Below, in pieces: positions 40,308-50,757 of a stretch of DNA of 64,000 bases. The position numbers and the translations under genes are program-made. The stretch is from Mobilicoccus massiliensis (lineage in GTDB: Bacteria > Actinomycetota > Actinomycetes > Actinomycetales > Dermatophilaceae), in assembly GCF_000826525.2 (NCBI RefSeq), contig NZ_LN651331.1:466323-530322 (forward strand), given 5' to 3'. Position 1 is the stretch's first letter; the number at the start of each line of letters is the position of its first letter. Below the pieces are notes generated by a model, which was not told the origin of the DNA, searched no databases, and worked only from the letters and a program-made list of their open reading frames with translations.

Positions 40308-40876
40308 GCAGGGGTCCTTTCGGGCGAGATTCTCGAGTCGAGGGCGAAGCGGGAGTGCGGGCGCACGACGAGCCACAGCCCGCAGAGGGCGAGACCGACG
40401 TCGCGGGCGATGTCCCAGCCGTACTGCGTGTCCTCGGGGGCGACGGCGCCGCCACTGCCGAAGCAGCCGCAGTCGATGCTGATGCCGCGTGCCCACACCG
40501 AGGCGATCGCGGCGATGAACACGAGCTGGAGGATCATGCCGCCGAGCGCGGCGGCGCGGGTGAAGAGGCCGAGGACGAGAAGGGCCCCGAGGAGGATCTC
40601 GACGACCGGCAGGGCGAGGCCGACGACTCCGGCGACCTCGAACGGCAGGATCTCGTAGGCCTGCGCGGCCCGGGCGGCGGCCAGGGGGTGTCCGACCTTG
40701 AGCGCCCCGGCGACGAGAAGGACGCCGCCCAGGACGAGACGGGCGAGGAGCCCGATCCACAGGCCGGCGACCCTGCCCCGGGACTGACCGGTCGGCGTCT
40801 CGTCGGTCGCCACGCGGCCGCCGCCGGGTTCGTCTTCGCGGCGCTGCGCGACGTCGGCGGGCTGCATCTCGTTCAC
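40304..40876 (-). CDS. MauE/DoxX-like redox membrane protein
   Basis: 190 residues with four hydrophobic helices. It shows the family opening LLARLVLGGVLLVAGALKVG and the dicysteine loop ISIDCGCFGSGGAV, typical of MauE-like proteins. Such proteins often sit next to DsbA-like genes and probably pass electrons between the thioredoxin and the quinone pool; this is inference from context. GTG 40876 overlaps the trpA stop by 4 nt and has AAAGGG upstream; an internal ATG at 40867 is an alternative. Confidence 0.88.
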   Translation of the reverse strand: MNEMQPADVAQRREDEPGGGRVATDETPTGQSRGRVAGLWIGLLARLVLGGVLLVAGALKVGHPLAAARAAQAYEILPFEVAGVVGLALPVVEILLGALLVLGLFTRAAALGGMILQLVFIAAIASVWARGISIDCGCFGSGGAVAPEDTQYGWDIARDVGLALCGLWLVVRPHSRFALDSRISPERTPA

Positions 40877-41730
40877 GCGCGTCCCTTTCTCACACCTGCC
40901 GCCAGCTCCTCGGCGAGCTCGCGCAGCCGGCCGAGGTTCGTGGAGAAGTCCTGCCCCTTCGCCGGTTCGAGCCGGGAGACGAGAGCCGAGCCGACGATGA
41001 CTCCGTCGGCGAACGACGCGACCTCGGCCGCCTGATCGCCGGTCGACACCCCGAGTCCGACGGCGAGGGGCCGATCGGTGACCGCTCGAGCCCGCTCGAC
41101 GAGCACCCGAGCGCCTTCGCCCACCGAGGCACGTGCCCCGGTGACGCCCATCGTCGAGGCGACGTACACGAAGCCCGGGCAGGCCTCGCACGTCATGGCC
41201 AGGCGGTCGTCGGTGCTGCTCGGTGCGATGAGGAACACGGGGTCGAGGCCGTGTGCCGCCGCGGCGGAGCGCCATTCCTGCGCCTCGTCGGGCGTGAGAT
41301 CGGGGGTGATGAGCCCGGCGCCACCGGCTGCCGCGAGGTCGGCGGCGAACCGCTGCGGACCGTAGCGGAGCACCGGGTTCCAGTACGTCATCGGCACCGC
41401 CACTCCCCCGGCGTCGGTGATCGCCCGCACTGCGGCGAACACGTCGCTCAGGCGCACTCCTCCGGTGAGCGCGACGTGTGCGGCGTTCTGGATGACGGGG
41501 CCGTCCATGAGCGGGTCGCTGTACGGCACACCGACCTCGACGATGTCGGCGCCGGCCTCGACCACCGCGCGCATCGCGTCGATGGACCGCTCGACGCTCG
41601 GGTAGCCCACCGGCAGGTAGGCGACGAGCACGGCCCGGTTCTCTGCCGCAGCCCGAGCGAACACCTCGGCGAGCCGCTCGTGGCCGCTGGCCCCGGCGCT
41701 CGTGACAGCCTCGTTCGACACGGCGTTCAC
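40873..41730 (-). CDS. trpA: Tryptophan synthase alpha subunit
   Basis: Cleaves indole-3-glycerol phosphate to indole for channelling to TrpB. 285 residues. TIM-barrel markers include the catalytic Glu in [20 protein letters not shown], the catalytic Asp region [14 protein letters not shown] and [16 protein letters not shown], with phosphate loop [19 protein letters not shown] 41730 overlaps the trpB stop by 4 nt and has GGGGAG at good spacing; GTG 41733 is the alternative. Confidence 0.95.
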   Translation of the reverse strand: MNAVSNEAVTSAGASGHERLAEVFARAAAENRAVLVAYLPVGYPSVERSIDAMRAVVEAGADIVEVGVPYSDPLMDGPVIQNAAHVALTGGVRLSDVFAAVRAITDAGGVAVPMTYWNPVLRYGPQRFAADLAAAGGAGLITPDLTPDEAQEWRSAAAAHGLDPVFLIAPSSTDDRLAMTCEACPGFVYVASTMGVTGARASVGEGARVLVERARAVTDRPLAVGLGVSTGDQAAEVASFADGVIVGSALVSRLEPAKGQDFSTNLGRLRELAEELAAGVRKGRA

Positions 41731-42986
41731 CACCCACTCCCCTCGGCGTCCTGCACCGGCTCCTCGGCCCTGAGCTGCTCGGCCTCGACGAGCTCCTCGC
41801 CGCGGACCAGACCGAACCAGCGGGCGGCGGTGTCGACGTCCTTGTCGCCGCGGCCGGAGAGGTTGACGAGCACGATCCCCTCGGGCCCGAGCCTGCGGCC
41901 GACGACGAGCGCCCCGGCCAGCGCGTGCGCCGACTCGATCGCGGGGATGATGCCCTCGGTGCGACAGAGCAGCGCGAACGCCTCCATCGCTTCGTCATCG
42001 GTGGCACTCAGGTACTCGGCGCGGCCGGAGTCGTGCAGGTAAGCGTGCTGGGGACCGACGCTCGGGTAGTCGAGCCCCGCGGAGACCGAGTGCGACTCGA
42101 TGGTCTGGCCGTCCTCGTCCTGCAGCACGTACGTCGCGGCACCGTGGAGGACGCCGGGGACGCCGCCGGAGAACCTCGCGGCGTGCCGACCGGAGTCGAC
42201 ACCCTCTCCACCGGCCTCGACCCCGACGAGCCGCACGTCGTCGTCGAGGAACGCGGTGAAGATGCCCATCGCGTTGGAGCCGCCGCCCACGCAGGCGCAC
42301 ACGGCGTCGGGCAGCCGGCCGACGCGGTCGAGGATCTGGGCACGCGCCTCCTCGCCGATGACCGCGTGGAAGTCGCGGACCATCTCGGGGAACGGGTGCG
42401 GGCCGGTGACCGTGCCGATGCAGTAGTGGGTGGTCTCGACGTTCGTGACCCAGTCGCGCATCGCCTCGTTGATCGCATCCTTGAGCGTGCGGCTGCCGTG
42501 CGTCACGGGAACGACCTCGGCACCGAGCAGACGCATGCGGGCGACGTTGAGGGCCTGGCGCTCGGTGTCGCGCTCGCCCATGTAGACCACGCACTCGAGG
42601 CCGAGCAGCGCGGCCGCGGTGGCGGTCGCGACCCCGTGCTGACCGGCGCCGGTCTCGGCGATGATGCGCTTCTTGCCCATCTTCTCGGTGAGCAGCGCCT
42701 GGCCGAGGACGTTGTTGATCTTGTGCGAGCCGGTGTGGTTGAGGTCCTCGCGCTTGAGGAACACCCGTGCGCCACCGGCGTGCTCGGCGAACCGCGGCAC
42801 CTCGGTGAGGGCGTTCGGGCGCCCGGTGTAGTGGCGGTGCAGCTCGTCCAGCCGGGCCCGGAACTCCGGATCGGCGCCCGCTGCCAGGCGCGCCTCGTCG
42901 AGCTCGTCGAGGGCGGCCACGAGCGCCTCGGGAACATAACGGCCACCGAAACCGCCGAACCTCCCGGGTCTGTCAGGTGTGGTCAT
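41727..42986 (-). CDS. trpB: Tryptophan synthase beta subunit
   Basis: PLP enzyme that condenses indole with serine. 419 residues. N-terminus [20 protein letters not shown] lysine in [38 protein letters not shown], the PLP phosphate loop [12 protein letters not shown] and the C-terminal [12 protein letters not shown] are as expected for TrpB1. ATG 42986 has AAGGA upstream. It lies 177 nt after trpC; I find no trpM-like small ORF or attenuator there. Confidence 0.96.
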   Translation of the reverse strand: MTTPDRPGRFGGFGGRYVPEALVAALDELDEARLAAGADPEFRARLDELHRHYTGRPNALTEVPRFAEHAGGARVFLKREDLNHTGSHKINNVLGQALLTEKMGKKRIIAETGAGQHGVATATAAALLGLECVVYMGERDTERQALNVARMRLLGAEVVPVTHGSRTLKDAINEAMRDWVTNVETTHYCIGTVTGPHPFPEMVRDFHAVIGEEARAQILDRVGRLPDAVCACVGGGSNAMGIFTAFLDDDVRLVGVEAGGEGVDSGRHAARFSGGVPGVLHGAATYVLQDEDGQTIESHSVSAGLDYPSVGPQHAYLHDSGRAEYLSATDDEAMEAFALLCRTEGIIPAIESAHALAGALVVGRRLGPEGIVLVNLSGRGDKDVDTAARWFGLVRGEELVEAEQLRAEEPVQDAEGSGW

Positions 42987-43163
42987 CGGCGGAATCCTTC
43001 TCGTGGCAGCTCGTGGACGGTCGTACGGGGCGTGCGCGCTCGTGGGGCAGTCTGTCAGCTCAACGCCCGAGCAGGGCCGAGGGTGCCCGGTGGGTGCGTC
43101 GTTCCGGACGGGTGGCACGGGGCACGGGGGCCGACCGTGTCGGCGACCAGCACGACGACCGGG

Positions 43164-43973
43164 TCAACGACCTGCGCGCAGAGCGGGGTGGGCACCGGCC
43201 GCGACGAGGTCGGCGACGGCGCTGCGAGGATCCCCGCCCGTGACGAGCGACTCCCCCACGAGCACCGCGTCGGCCCCGGCCCGGGCGAACTCGAGCACGT
43301 CGTGGGGGCCCCGGACGCCGGACTCCGCGATCCGCACGATGCCGTCGGGGATGCGGGGAGCGAGCCGCGCGAACGTCCCGCGATCGACCTCGAGCGTCTT
43401 GAGGTTGCGGTTGTTGACGCCGATGACCGTCGCCCCGGCGTCGAGAGCGCGTTCGGTCTCCTCCTCGTCGTGGACCTCCACGAGCGCGGTCATGCCGAGG
43501 GATTCCGCCCGCTCCCGCAGGCCGACGAGGCGTTCCTGGTCGAGCGCGGCGACGATGAGGAGGATGACGTCGGCACCGTGGGCCCGCGCCTCCCACAGCT
43601 GGTAGCTGGAGACCATGAAGTCCTTGCGCAGCACCGGGATGCCGACCCTGGCGCGAACGGCCGCCAGATCCTCGAGGCTGCCGCCGAAACGGCGTTCCTC
43701 GGTGAGGACGCTGATGGCCGAGGCTCCCCCGGCCTCGTAGTCGGCCGCGAGGGCGGCCGGGTCGGCGATCATCGCCAGTGCGCCCTTGCTCGGGCTCGAC
43801 CTCTTGACCTCACTGATGACCGACACGCCCGGGGCCCGCAGCGCGGCGGTCGCGTCGCGGGCGGGAGCCGTGCGGGACGCCCGTTCCTTGAGCGTCTCGA
43901 GCGACACCCGGTCGCGGCGGGTCTCCATGTCCTCCCGGACACCGTCGATGATCTCGTCCAGAACCGTAGCCAC
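43164..43973 (-). CDS. trpC: Indole-3-glycerol phosphate synthase
   Basis: Ring closure of CdRP to indole-3-glycerol phosphate. 269 residues. Key residues sit in [20 protein letters not shown] (catalytic Glu and Lys), [35 protein letters not shown] and [16 protein letters not shown] 43973 lies 6 nt after TAGCCT (43985-43980), with no Shine-Dalgarno, so the operon trpC-trpB-trpA-MauE-DsbA-lgt appears to begin as a leaderless message. Confidence 0.95.
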   Translation of the reverse strand: MATVLDEIIDGVREDMETRRDRVSLETLKERASRTAPARDATAALRAPGVSVISEVKRSSPSKGALAMIADPAALAADYEAGGASAISVLTEERRFGGSLEDLAAVRARVGIPVLRKDFMVSSYQLWEARAHGADVILLIVAALDQERLVGLRERAESLGMTALVEVHDEEETERALDAGATVIGVNNRNLKTLEVDRGTFARLAPRIPDGIVRIAESGVRGPHDVLEFARAGADAVLVGESLVTGGDPRSAVADLVAAGAHPALRAGR

Positions 43974-43979
43974 GCAGCC

Positions 43980-43985
43980 AGGCTA
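43980..43985 (-). promoter_or_regulatory. -10 element of trpC operon (leaderless)
   Basis: TAGCCT on the minus strand, 6 nt before GTG 43973. Confidence 0.5.
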
Positions 43986-44105
43986 CGGCTCCTGCCCCGT
44001 GCGACCCAACCGGCCACCGCACCGGCGCCGCTCCCGAGCAGACCTGGGCGTTCCCCGTAGGCTGGGCACGCTCGAAGCGACATCAACGACAAGTGAGGAG
44101 TGATC

Positions 44106-44738
44106 ATGTCCGATCAGTTCGAATCGGGGAGCTCGGACGCATCCGGGTCCTCGGCCTGGAACTCCCCCGGGGACGGTCGACAGAACGACGCGGGGCACGC
44201 ACCGCAGGCCGGGTACGGCGCCGGCGGCGACCGCCCCGGTGAGCGGTACGGCGATCAGCCCGGCCACCAGGGCAGCCCCACCTACCCGCAGCAGGCGTAC
44301 GGCGCAGGCTCGCCCTCGTACTCCGACCCGGCGTACGCGGCCGGTCCGGTCGACCCGAGCTACGGGGTCGGACCGAAGCCGATGGGTACCGCGATCGCCG
44401 CGCTCGTCATCGGCATCATCGCCCTCCTCGTGGCCTGGATCCCGTTCATCGGCCTGCTCGGTGTGCTGCTCGGCATCATCGCGATCATCCTCGGCATCGT
44501 CGGCATGCGACGCGCCTCACGAGGCATCGGCGGCGGCAAGGGGCTCGCCATCGGCGGTCTCGTCACGGGCCTCATCGCGCTCGTGATCGGCGTTGCGATC
44601 TCGGCGGTCATCTTCGCCGCGCTCGGTTCGGCGGTTCAGAGCGGAGAGTTCCAGCAGGTCGTCGAGTGCGCGCAGAAGCCCACCCAGGCCGAGCAGCAGG
44701 CGTGCATCAACGAACTCTCGCCCACCACGCAGCCGTGA
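44106..44738 (+). CDS. DUF4190-type small membrane protein
   Basis: 210 residues. The first 95 are a Gly/Tyr/Pro/Gln-rich disordered domain (for example SPTYPQQAYGAGSPSYS); then two hydrophobic helices, GTAIAALVIGIIALLVAWIP and a glycine-rich pair GLAIGGLVTGLIALVIGVA, separated by IILGIVGMRRASRGIGGGKG, the DUF4190 pattern; a short outside tail with two cysteines ends it. Function is unknown. GAGGAG lies 8 nt before the ATG. Divergent from trpC, convergent with the HGxxPAAW gene. Confidence 0.85.
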   Translation: MSDQFESGSSDASGSSAWNSPGDGRQNDAGHAPQAGYGAGGDRPGERYGDQPGHQGSPTYPQQAYGAGSPSYSDPAYAAGPVDPSYGVGPKPMGTAIAALVIGIIALLVAWIPFIGLLGVLLGIIAIILGIVGMRRASRGIGGGKGLAIGGLVTGLIALVIGVAISAVIFAALGSAVQSGEFQQVVECAQKPTQAEQQACINELSPTTQP

Positions 44739-44833
44739 CCCGAGCGCCTGTGGGCGCTCGCGAGTGAACGGCGTCTCGTGCCTGGGCACGACATGTGGGG
44801 CCCGTAAGGCCCGACAGGCGCACGAGATGACGA

Positions 44834-44873
44834 CGACGAGGGGCCGCTCCCGTTCGGGAGCGGCCCCTCGTCG
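44834..44873. terminator. Bidirectional terminator
   Basis: Perfect 18-bp stem (44834-44851 with 44856-44873) with loop GTTC, between the convergent DUF4190 and HGxxPAAW genes. Confidence 0.9.
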
Positions 44874-44967
44874 TTCGATATGCGGCGTCGGCCTCGCCGG
44901 CCTCGCATGGGTGGTGCCGTGTCGACGGCGCCGGCGGTGGCAGGTGCTCGACCGTGCTCGAGGCGGG

Positions 44968-45297
44968 TCAGTGCGACGGGGTGTGCGAACCGCCGGTCGA
45001 CCGCGCGTTCGAGCGGGCGTCCGTCGCCGTGGCCTCGGTGCGGCGGCGCGCGTGGTCACCCGAGTGCTCGGCCGTGGTGTTGGTCGTGACTCCGTGCGTC
45101 GGGCCGTGGCCCGGGGCGCCGTAGCCGGCCTTGCTCAACCCGACCCACGCCGCGACGCCCGCGAGCACGGCGACGATGCCGGTGATCCACAGCACCGGCA
45201 TGGCGAACATGAGGCCGAAGCAGATCAGAGCGGTGCCGACGAGAATGACGACGACCCCCGTCCAGGCGGCGACGCTGTTTCCGTGTGACTCCGACAT
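44968..45297 (-). CDS. HGxxPAAW-type small membrane protein
   Basis: 109 residues. The N-terminus SESHGNSVAAWTG is the family motif (HGxxPAAW, with Val for Pro), followed by two hydrophobic helices (VVVILVGTALICFGLMF and VLWITGIVAVLAGVAAWVG) joined by a short turn and then KAGYG. The tail of about 45 residues is hydrophilic and His/Thr/Arg-rich. This family is regularly found next to trp genes in actinobacteria; no biochemical function is known. GAGGAG precedes the ATG; the frame upstream to 45501 is not conserved. Confidence 0.88.
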   Translation of the reverse strand: MSESHGNSVAAWTGVVVILVGTALICFGLMFAMPVLWITGIVAVLAGVAAWVGLSKAGYGAPGHGPTHGVTTNTTAEHSGDHARRRTEATATDARSNARSTGGSHTPSH

Positions 45298-45484
45298 GCA
45301 GGTGACTCCTCGGGCGTGTGCGTGGTGCAGGCGTTCTCGGGCTCTGGCCGGACGGCCGAGCCTCTCGGAGGCCATTGTGTCAGGCGAACCGTTCGCGATG
45401 TGCACCGGCGCGGGGCGAGTTGGGCGGCGTGCCGTCGCCGTCCACGACAGTTCTCGATGCGCCCGTCGCGCCGAGGTCGTGTCC

Positions 45485-46057
45485 TCAGGTGGGGTCGTCA
45501 CCCTCGCTCAGCGCGTCCCAGTCACTGCGGCGAGCACTCGTGCGGGCGGATGCCGACGCCTGACGGGCGGCCCGGGCCGGCCAGCGGTCGCCGACCACGA
45601 GCGCCAGGCCCGCCCCGAGCAGGACGACCACCGCTCCGGCGATCGCGGCCCAGGGGGCAGCTGTCGTCGCCGCCGCGACCGGCACGACACCGGGGCCGCG
45701 CACCGCCCCCGAGGGATCGAGGAGGACGAGGACGGCCGCGACGACGAGACCGATGCCGCACCCTCCGACGATCACCGAGACGAGCCGTCGGCCCCAGCCG
45801 TCGACGAGCGTGAGTGCGAACGCTCCGGCCCCCGCCGCGAGGGCGACGGGGACGAGCGGGGGGCTCGCTCGCAGACCCGAGACCTGCAGGCCGGAGGTGC
45901 CGGCCGCGTCGGCGATGCGGGCGTCCACCCAGATGGGCATCGCCGCCGCGAGCACGACCGCCACACCGAGCAGGCTTGCCGACACGACTCGGCCGCGGCT
46001 CGCGACTCGCCGCATCGTGGACGCCGCTCCGGCGGTGTCGAGATCACGGCCGGTCAT
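45485..46057 (-). CDS. Trp biosynthesis-associated membrane protein
   Basis: 190 residues, four hydrophobic helices, matching the Trp_oprn_chp family that lies between trpE and trpC in actinobacteria. It opens RRVASRGRVVSASLLGVAV, has PIWVDARIADA (the conserved W after helix one) and ends in a cytoplasmic tail with DWDALSEGDDPT, a common terminus in the family. Function is unknown. ATG 46057 overlaps the trpE stop by 4 nt. Confidence 0.9.
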   Translation of the reverse strand: MTGRDLDTAGAASTMRRVASRGRVVSASLLGVAVVLAAAMPIWVDARIADAAGTSGLQVSGLRASPPLVPVALAAGAGAFALTLVDGWGRRLVSVIVGGCGIGLVVAAVLVLLDPSGAVRGPGVVPVAAATTAAPWAAIAGAVVVLLGAGLALVVGDRWPARAARQASASARTSARRSDWDALSEGDDPT

Positions 46058-47607
46058 GGTGTGCCCAGCGTCGAGGCGGCCGCGACGGCCCGCAACGCCG
46101 CCGCAGCCTTGTGCTCGGTCTCGGCGTGCTCGGCCTCGGGCCGCGAGTCGGCGACGATGCCGGCTCCCGCCTGCACGTGGGCCCGGCCGCCGGTGATGAC
46201 CGCGGTGCGGATCGCGATGGCCATGTCGAGGTCTCCGTGCACGTCGAGGTATCCGACGACACCACCGTAGACGCCGCGACGGGTGGTCTCGAGTTCGTCG
46301 ATGAGGGCCAGCGCCCGCGGTTTGGGAGCGCCCGACAACGTACCGGCCGGAAAGGTCGCCGCCAGCGCGTCGTAGGCCGTGCGGCCCTGTTCCAGTTCGC
46401 CGACGACCGTCGACTCCAGATGCATGATGTGGCTGTAGCGCCGGACGTTCATGAACTCCACCACCTCGACGCTGCCCACCTCGCACACCCGCTGCAGGTC
46501 GTTGCGCGAGAGGTCGACGAGCATGACATGCTCGGCGCACTCCTTCTCGTCGGCCCGCAGGTCGGCCTCGAGCCCGCGATCGTCCTCGGGCGTCTCGCCT
46601 CGCGGCCTCGAGCCCGCGATGGGATGGGTGATGACGCGGCGGCCCGTGACCTTGACCAGCGCCTCGGGGCTGCTGCCCACGACGTCGAACGGCTCGCCGT
46701 CGGGCCGTTCCAGGCGCAGCAGGTACATGTACGGACTCGGGTTCGAGACGCGCAGAACGCGGTACACGTCGAGGGCATCGGCCGGACAGTCGACGGAGAA
46801 CCGCTGGGAGAGGACGACCTGGAACACCTCCCCGGCGCGGATGGCCTCCTTGCCCGCCTCGACGACCTCGAGGTACTGCTCCCGTGTCATCGTGCTCCGC
46901 GGCTGGGGGGCGGGCCGGCTCATGGTGGCGACCGTGCTCGGGGCAGGCGCCCGCAGGTCCTCGGTCATCCTGTCGAGACGCGTCACCGCGTCGGCGTAGG
47001 CCTCGTCGGCCCTCTCGTCGGAGCCGTCGAAGTTGATCGCGTTGGCGACGAGAAGCACCGAGGCGTCGGTGTGGTCGATGACCGCGAGGTCGGTGGCGAG
47101 CATCATCGCGAGCTCGGGCAGGCGCAGATCGTCGGGGTTGGCGTCGGGCACCTTCTCCCACCGGCGTACCGCGTCGTAGCCGATCATGCCGACGAGGCCG
47201 CCGGTGAGCGGCGGCAGGCCGGGGAGGGGGTCGGTGGCCAGCGTGGCGATGGTGTCGCGCAGCGCCCTCAACGGGTCGCCGCCCGTAGGCACGCCGCTCG
47301 GCGGGGTGCCGAGCCACGCCGCCTCCCCGTCGCGTTCGACGAGGGTGGCCGCGCTGCGCGCCCCGATGATCGAGTACCGCGACCACACCCCGCCGTGCTC
47401 GGCCGACTCGAGCAGGAACGATCCCACCCGGTCCTTCGCGAGCTTGCGGTAGAGACCCACCGGTGTCTCGGCGTCGGCGAGCAGGCGGCGCACGACGGGG
47501 ATGACACGGCGGGTACGAGCGAGCTCGAGGAACCTCGGCAGCGCGGGCCAGGTGGCACCGAGCTCGCCGCTCGGCACAGCGTCAGGGCCCGTCTCGTGCT
47601 CGCTCAT
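46054..47607 (-). CDS. trpE: Anthranilate synthase component I
   Basis: Chorismate plus glutamine (or ammonia) to anthranilate. 517 residues. The tryptophan feedback site is present as [20 protein letters not shown]. Catalytic blocks include [44 protein letters not shown] (split: D-L-R-N-D region), [15 protein letters not shown] and [17 protein letters not shown]. It should be Trp-inhibited like other TrpE proteins. The glutamine amidotransferase trpG is not here. Overlaps hisI and the membrane protein by 4 nt on each side. Confidence 0.96.
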   Translation of the reverse strand: MSEHETGPDAVPSGELGATWPALPRFLELARTRRVIPVVRRLLADAETPVGLYRKLAKDRVGSFLLESAEHGGVWSRYSIIGARSAATLVERDGEAAWLGTPPSGVPTGGDPLRALRDTIATLATDPLPGLPPLTGGLVGMIGYDAVRRWEKVPDANPDDLRLPELAMMLATDLAVIDHTDASVLLVANAINFDGSDERADEAYADAVTRLDRMTEDLRAPAPSTVATMSRPAPQPRSTMTREQYLEVVEAGKEAIRAGEVFQVVLSQRFSVDCPADALDVYRVLRVSNPSPYMYLLRLERPDGEPFDVVGSSPEALVKVTGRRVITHPIAGSRPRGETPEDDRGLEADLRADEKECAEHVMLVDLSRNDLQRVCEVGSVEVVEFMNVRRYSHIMHLESTVVGELEQGRTAYDALAATFPAGTLSGAPKPRALALIDELETTRRGVYGGVVGYLDVHGDLDMAIAIRTAVITGGRAHVQAGAGIVADSRPEAEHAETEHKAAAALRAVAAASTLGTP

Positions 47608-48008
47608 CGCGCCGTCTCCTCTCGTTCGCGGCCGGCGTCCTCGCCGGCCTCCTCGTCGCCCACGACCGCGCCCAGATCGGTGAAGAAGCAGGTGCGCTCA
47701 CCGGTGTGGCAGGCCGCGCCCACCTGCTCGACCCGGACGAGCAGGGCGTCGCCGTCGCAGTCGATCGCGACCGACCTGACGTACTGCCGATGTCCCGAGG
47801 TGTCGCCCTTGCGCCAGTACTCCTGCCGGCTGCGCGACCAGAACGTGACACGCCCCGTGGTGAGCGTGCGTCGCAGCGCCTCGTCGTCCATCCAGCCGAG
47901 CATGAGCACCTCGCCGGTGTCGTGCTGCTGGATCACGGCGGCCACGAGACCCGCGGCGTCGCGTCGGAGCCGGCCGGCGACCTCGGGTGGCAGAGGGTGT
48001 GTCGTCAC
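47604..48008 (-). CDS. hisI: Phosphoribosyl-AMP cyclohydrolase
   Basis: Third step of histidine synthesis, opening PR-AMP. 134 residues. Metal-binding pattern visible in [27 protein letters not shown] and [30 protein letters not shown] is the family opening. Only the HisI domain is present, with no HisE fusion. GTG 48008 lies 7 nt after CACAAT (48021-48016), another leaderless arrangement; ATG 48017 in frame overlaps that -10. First gene of hisI-trpE-(membrane protein)-(HGxxPAAW). Confidence 0.94.
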   Translation of the reverse strand: MTTHPLPPEVAGRLRRDAAGLVAAVIQQHDTGEVLMLGWMDDEALRRTLTTGRVTFWSRSRQEYWRKGDTSGHRQYVRSVAIDCDGDALLVRVEQVGAACHTGERTCFFTDLGAVVGDEEAGEDAGREREETAR

Positions 48009-48015
48009 GCCCCGC

Positions 48016-48021
48016 ATTGTG
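48016..48021 (-). promoter_or_regulatory. -10 element of hisI-trpE (leaderless)
   Basis: CACAAT on the minus strand, 7 nt before GTG 48008; -35 not clear. Confidence 0.4.
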
Positions 48022-48088
48022 CCGGGTGTCCCCGACCACCGATGACGAGCGGTCGCGTCATTTCCCGGTGGGGACGAACCCCGTTGCC

Positions 48089-48127
48089 TAGCATCGGCTT
48101 TCAACGAGAGCGAAACGTCGCTCTCGT
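48089..48127 (+). promoter_or_regulatory. M14 gene -10 and leader hairpin
   Basis: TAGCAT (48089-48094) is a likely -10. Just after the expected start is a perfect 10-bp stem (48104-48113 with 48118-48127) with loop AACG, at the very 5' end of the leader. It could stabilise the mRNA or be an operator. Confidence 0.5.
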
Positions 48128-48166
48128 GGCACCCGCGTGTGCCCGGCCCGATCACGGAGTCGCCCC

Positions 48167-50563
48167 ATGTCCATCCGTCCCCTCCTCCCCGCCGCCCTCG
48201 GCACGATCGCCCTCACGGGCTCACTCGCCGTCGGTCTTCCCGCCACGGCCGCCCCTTCCACCCCCACGGTGACGCCGCCCGCGGCGGCTGCACCCGCAGC
48301 ACCGACTCGGGCGTGCTCCGAGACCCCGGTCTTCGCCGGCAAGGTGCCCACCCCCTCCTCGTCGCTCGGCTTCGACCTGGGCACCCGCAAGGCGAGCGTC
48401 GACCAGGTGTACCGCTATCTGAACCAGGTGGATCTGGCCAGCGACAAGGTCACGGTCGGCACCTTCGGCCGCACCGCGACGGGCGCGCCGCTGAAGTACG
48501 CGCTCGTCGGGCGCCCTGACGTGCTGTGGGCCGCGCAGTCCGGCCGCCTCACCGCAGACGTGGAGGCGCTGCGGAACCCGCGCACGCCGGCCGCCACGGC
48601 TGCGGCGATCGCGGCGCGCAGTCCGTTGATCCTCTGGGTCGCCGGCAACGTGCACGGCAACGAGCCCGCCTCCACCGACGCCGAGATGCGCCTCATCCAC
48701 GAGCTCGCCGACCGCACCGACTGCGGTGCGACCGACGTCCTGGCGAACGCCCTCGTCGTCGTCGTGCCCATCCAGAACCCCGACGGACGCAACGCGAACA
48801 CCCGCGCGAACGCCGCAGCGTTCGACATGAACCGCGACTGGTTCGCCCGCACCCAGCCCGAGACCCGAGCCAAGCAGGCGCTGCTCGCGAAGTTCCCGCC
48901 GCACGTGTTCGTCGACCAGCACGGCATGGGCGGCAAGGGCTACTACTTCCCGCCGAACGCCGACCCGATCTTCCACGAGACGGCCCGTCAACCGCTCGGC
49001 TGGATCGACGACATCGCGGGCAAGGCGAGTGCGGAGGCGTTCCGAGCCAAGGGTTACGCCTACGAGACCTGGCAGGCGGGCTTCGACCTCTTCTACCCCG
49101 GCTACGGCGACACCTACCCCGTGCTGCGCCACGGGGCCGCCGGCATGACCCACGAGGTGGGCCAGGCCGCGCCGTTCGCCGACCAGGTCGACAAGCACTT
49201 CACCGCCGGCATCACGGCGCTGCGTGCCACCGCCCGCGCCCGTCAGCGCATCAACACCGAGTACCACCAGCAGTTCGTCGAGGCGCAGGCCCAGGGCCGG
49301 GCGTGCACCCTGCAGCCGAACCACGTCGACAACCCCGGCAACACGGTGCAGCGCGCCGTGCCCGACGTGCGGGTCTGCGGGTACTTCGTGCGCAACGACG
49401 ACCCGGGCCGCCGGCGCGAGGTCGCGACCCTCGTCTCCCGGCTGCAGCAGGACGGGGTCGAGGTGCACACGCTGCAGGCCCCGGCCCACGTGCCCGGTTT
49501 CAAGGCCTACGGCAAGCCCGCGGCCACGACCGTCATCCCCGCCGGGAGCTACTGGATCCCGATGGCGCAGGGCCAGAAGCACTGGATCCAGACGATGCTC
49601 GGCGAGGACACCTACGTTCCCTTCCCGTACTTCTACGACGTCTCCGGTTGGTCGATGCCCCTGCTGCAGGACGTCTCCGCCGGCTCCGCGCCGGTCGTCC
49701 CGGCGATGCGCACGACGCCGACGCCCCGGGTCTCGGTGCCGCGTGTCGCACTGCCGGCCGGACTGCCGAACGTCGGAGTGCTCACGGCCTCGGCGAGTCC
49801 GTTCAACCCCAACCAGAGCACGGGCTGGCTGCAGTGGCGGCTGAGGTCGGACTGGCGGATCCCCTCGACGACCCTGCAGGCCTCGCAGATCACCGCCTCG
49901 ACCCTCGCCGGGCTCGACGTGCTCATCGTGCCGAACATCGACGGCAAGGCGCTCAACGCGGCCATGGGCACCGAACGCAACGCCGCGCTCGCGACCTGGG
50001 TACGCGACGGCGGTCGCCTCGTCACGTGGAAGGGCGGCACGCAGTACGCCGCGCTCGCCGGACTCTCGTCGGCGGTCCTGAAGAACCCGGCCAACGAGGT
50101 TCCCGGTGCTCTCGTGCGGGCCACCGCCCCTCGCAGCGGTCCTCTCATGAAGGGCGCGGGATCCGACGTGTGGACGATGTACGAGGCCGACCCGATCATG
50201 ACCGCCGGGCGCGGCGAGGTCGTCCTCTCCTACCCGCGCGCCGACTCGCCGGCCTGGGCCGTCTCGGGCTTCGCCAAGGGCGTCGAGGAGATCGCGGGCA
50301 GCACCGCCCTCGTCGACGAGCAGGTCGGGCAGGGGCGCGTCACCGCGTTCTCGTTCGAGCCCAACTTCCGTGCGTTCACCGACGGGACCGCCTCTCTCGT
50401 CCGCAACGCGATCGTCGACTCTCGTGGCACCCTGCAGCGCTCCGTCGACGCCCCCGGTGGACGTAACGCCACCGCCGCCGAACGCCGTCGCGCCGGCATC
50501 GCCGCCACCAAGCTCGACCGGCAGGGCGTCACCGCGCGGATGGACGACCGCTCTCGTCCCTGA
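48167..50563 (+). CDS. Secreted M14-family zinc carboxypeptidase
   Basis: 798 residues, exported. A signal peptide ([20 protein letters not shown], ending near ATAA) leads an Ala/Pro linker. The peptidase domain has zinc ligands His163 and Glu166 ([11 protein letters not shown]), third His in DQHGM (about 252) and catalytic Glu330 in MTHEVGQAA. The C-terminal half (from about residue 530) looks like a glutamine-amidotransferase-like fold ([25 protein letters not shown]) without its catalytic Cys, as seen in large secreted M14 proteins. Substrate is probably peptides; specificity unknown. ATG 48167 has GGAG upstream. Followed by a strong terminator. Confidence 0.92.
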   Translation: MSIRPLLPAALGTIALTGSLAVGLPATAAPSTPTVTPPAAAAPAAPTRACSETPVFAGKVPTPSSSLGFDLGTRKASVDQVYRYLNQVDLASDKVTVGTFGRTATGAPLKYALVGRPDVLWAAQSGRLTADVEALRNPRTPAATAAAIAARSPLILWVAGNVHGNEPASTDAEMRLIHELADRTDCGATDVLANALVVVVPIQNPDGRNANTRANAAAFDMNRDWFARTQPETRAKQALLAKFPPHVFVDQHGMGGKGYYFPPNADPIFHETARQPLGWIDDIAGKASAEAFRAKGYAYETWQAGFDLFYPGYGDTYPVLRHGAAGMTHEVGQAAPFADQVDKHFTAGITALRATARARQRINTEYHQQFVEAQAQGRACTLQPNHVDNPGNTVQRAVPDVRVCGYFVRNDDPGRRREVATLVSRLQQDGVEVHTLQAPAHVPGFKAYGKPAATTVIPAGSYWIPMAQGQKHWIQTMLGEDTYVPFPYFYDVSGWSMPLLQDVSAGSAPVVPAMRTTPTPRVSVPRVALPAGLPNVGVLTASASPFNPNQSTGWLQWRLRSDWRIPSTTLQASQITASTLAGLDVLIVPNIDGKALNAAMGTERNAALATWVRDGGRLVTWKGGTQYAALAGLSSAVLKNPANEVPGALVRATAPRSGPLMKGAGSDVWTMYEADPIMTAGRGEVVLSYPRADSPAWAVSGFAKGVEEIAGSTALVDEQVGQGRVTAFSFEPNFRAFTDGTASLVRNAIVDSRGTLQRSVDAPGGRNATAAERRRAGIAATKLDRQGVTARMDDRSRP

Positions 50564-50607
50564 GCCTCACCCGCGCATACCTGTCCGCGTGTCGCGCGGA
50601 AAGAGCT

Positions 50608-50644
50608 GCTGCGGCCGTACTCCGGCGCGGGGTACGGCCGCAGC
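50608..50644 (+). terminator. Terminator of the M14 peptidase gene
   Basis: Perfect 13-bp stem (50608-50620 with 50632-50644) and an 11-nt loop, 45 nt after the stop. Confidence 0.8.
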
Positions 50645-50744
50645 GACGTTCGGCGCCGGATGTCGTGTGCGATCGATCCGACCGCGTGCCCCGACGCGCA
50701 TCACTCGCGTCGCAGATGGACTCGCCGGTGCGGGACTCGGCTGT

Positions 50745-50750
50745 GATGAT
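50745..50750 (+). promoter_or_regulatory. -10 element of the TIGR03085-like gene
   Basis: GATGAT followed by 7 nt and ATG 50758, no Shine-Dalgarno. A weaker match than the others. Confidence 0.35.
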
Positions 50751-50757
50751 GGGGCCC

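Noticed and set aside
42987..43163. Possible trp attenuator, T-box or trpM gene between trpC and trpB
   Set aside because: No Trp-codon leader peptide, T-box motif or small conserved frame could be identified.
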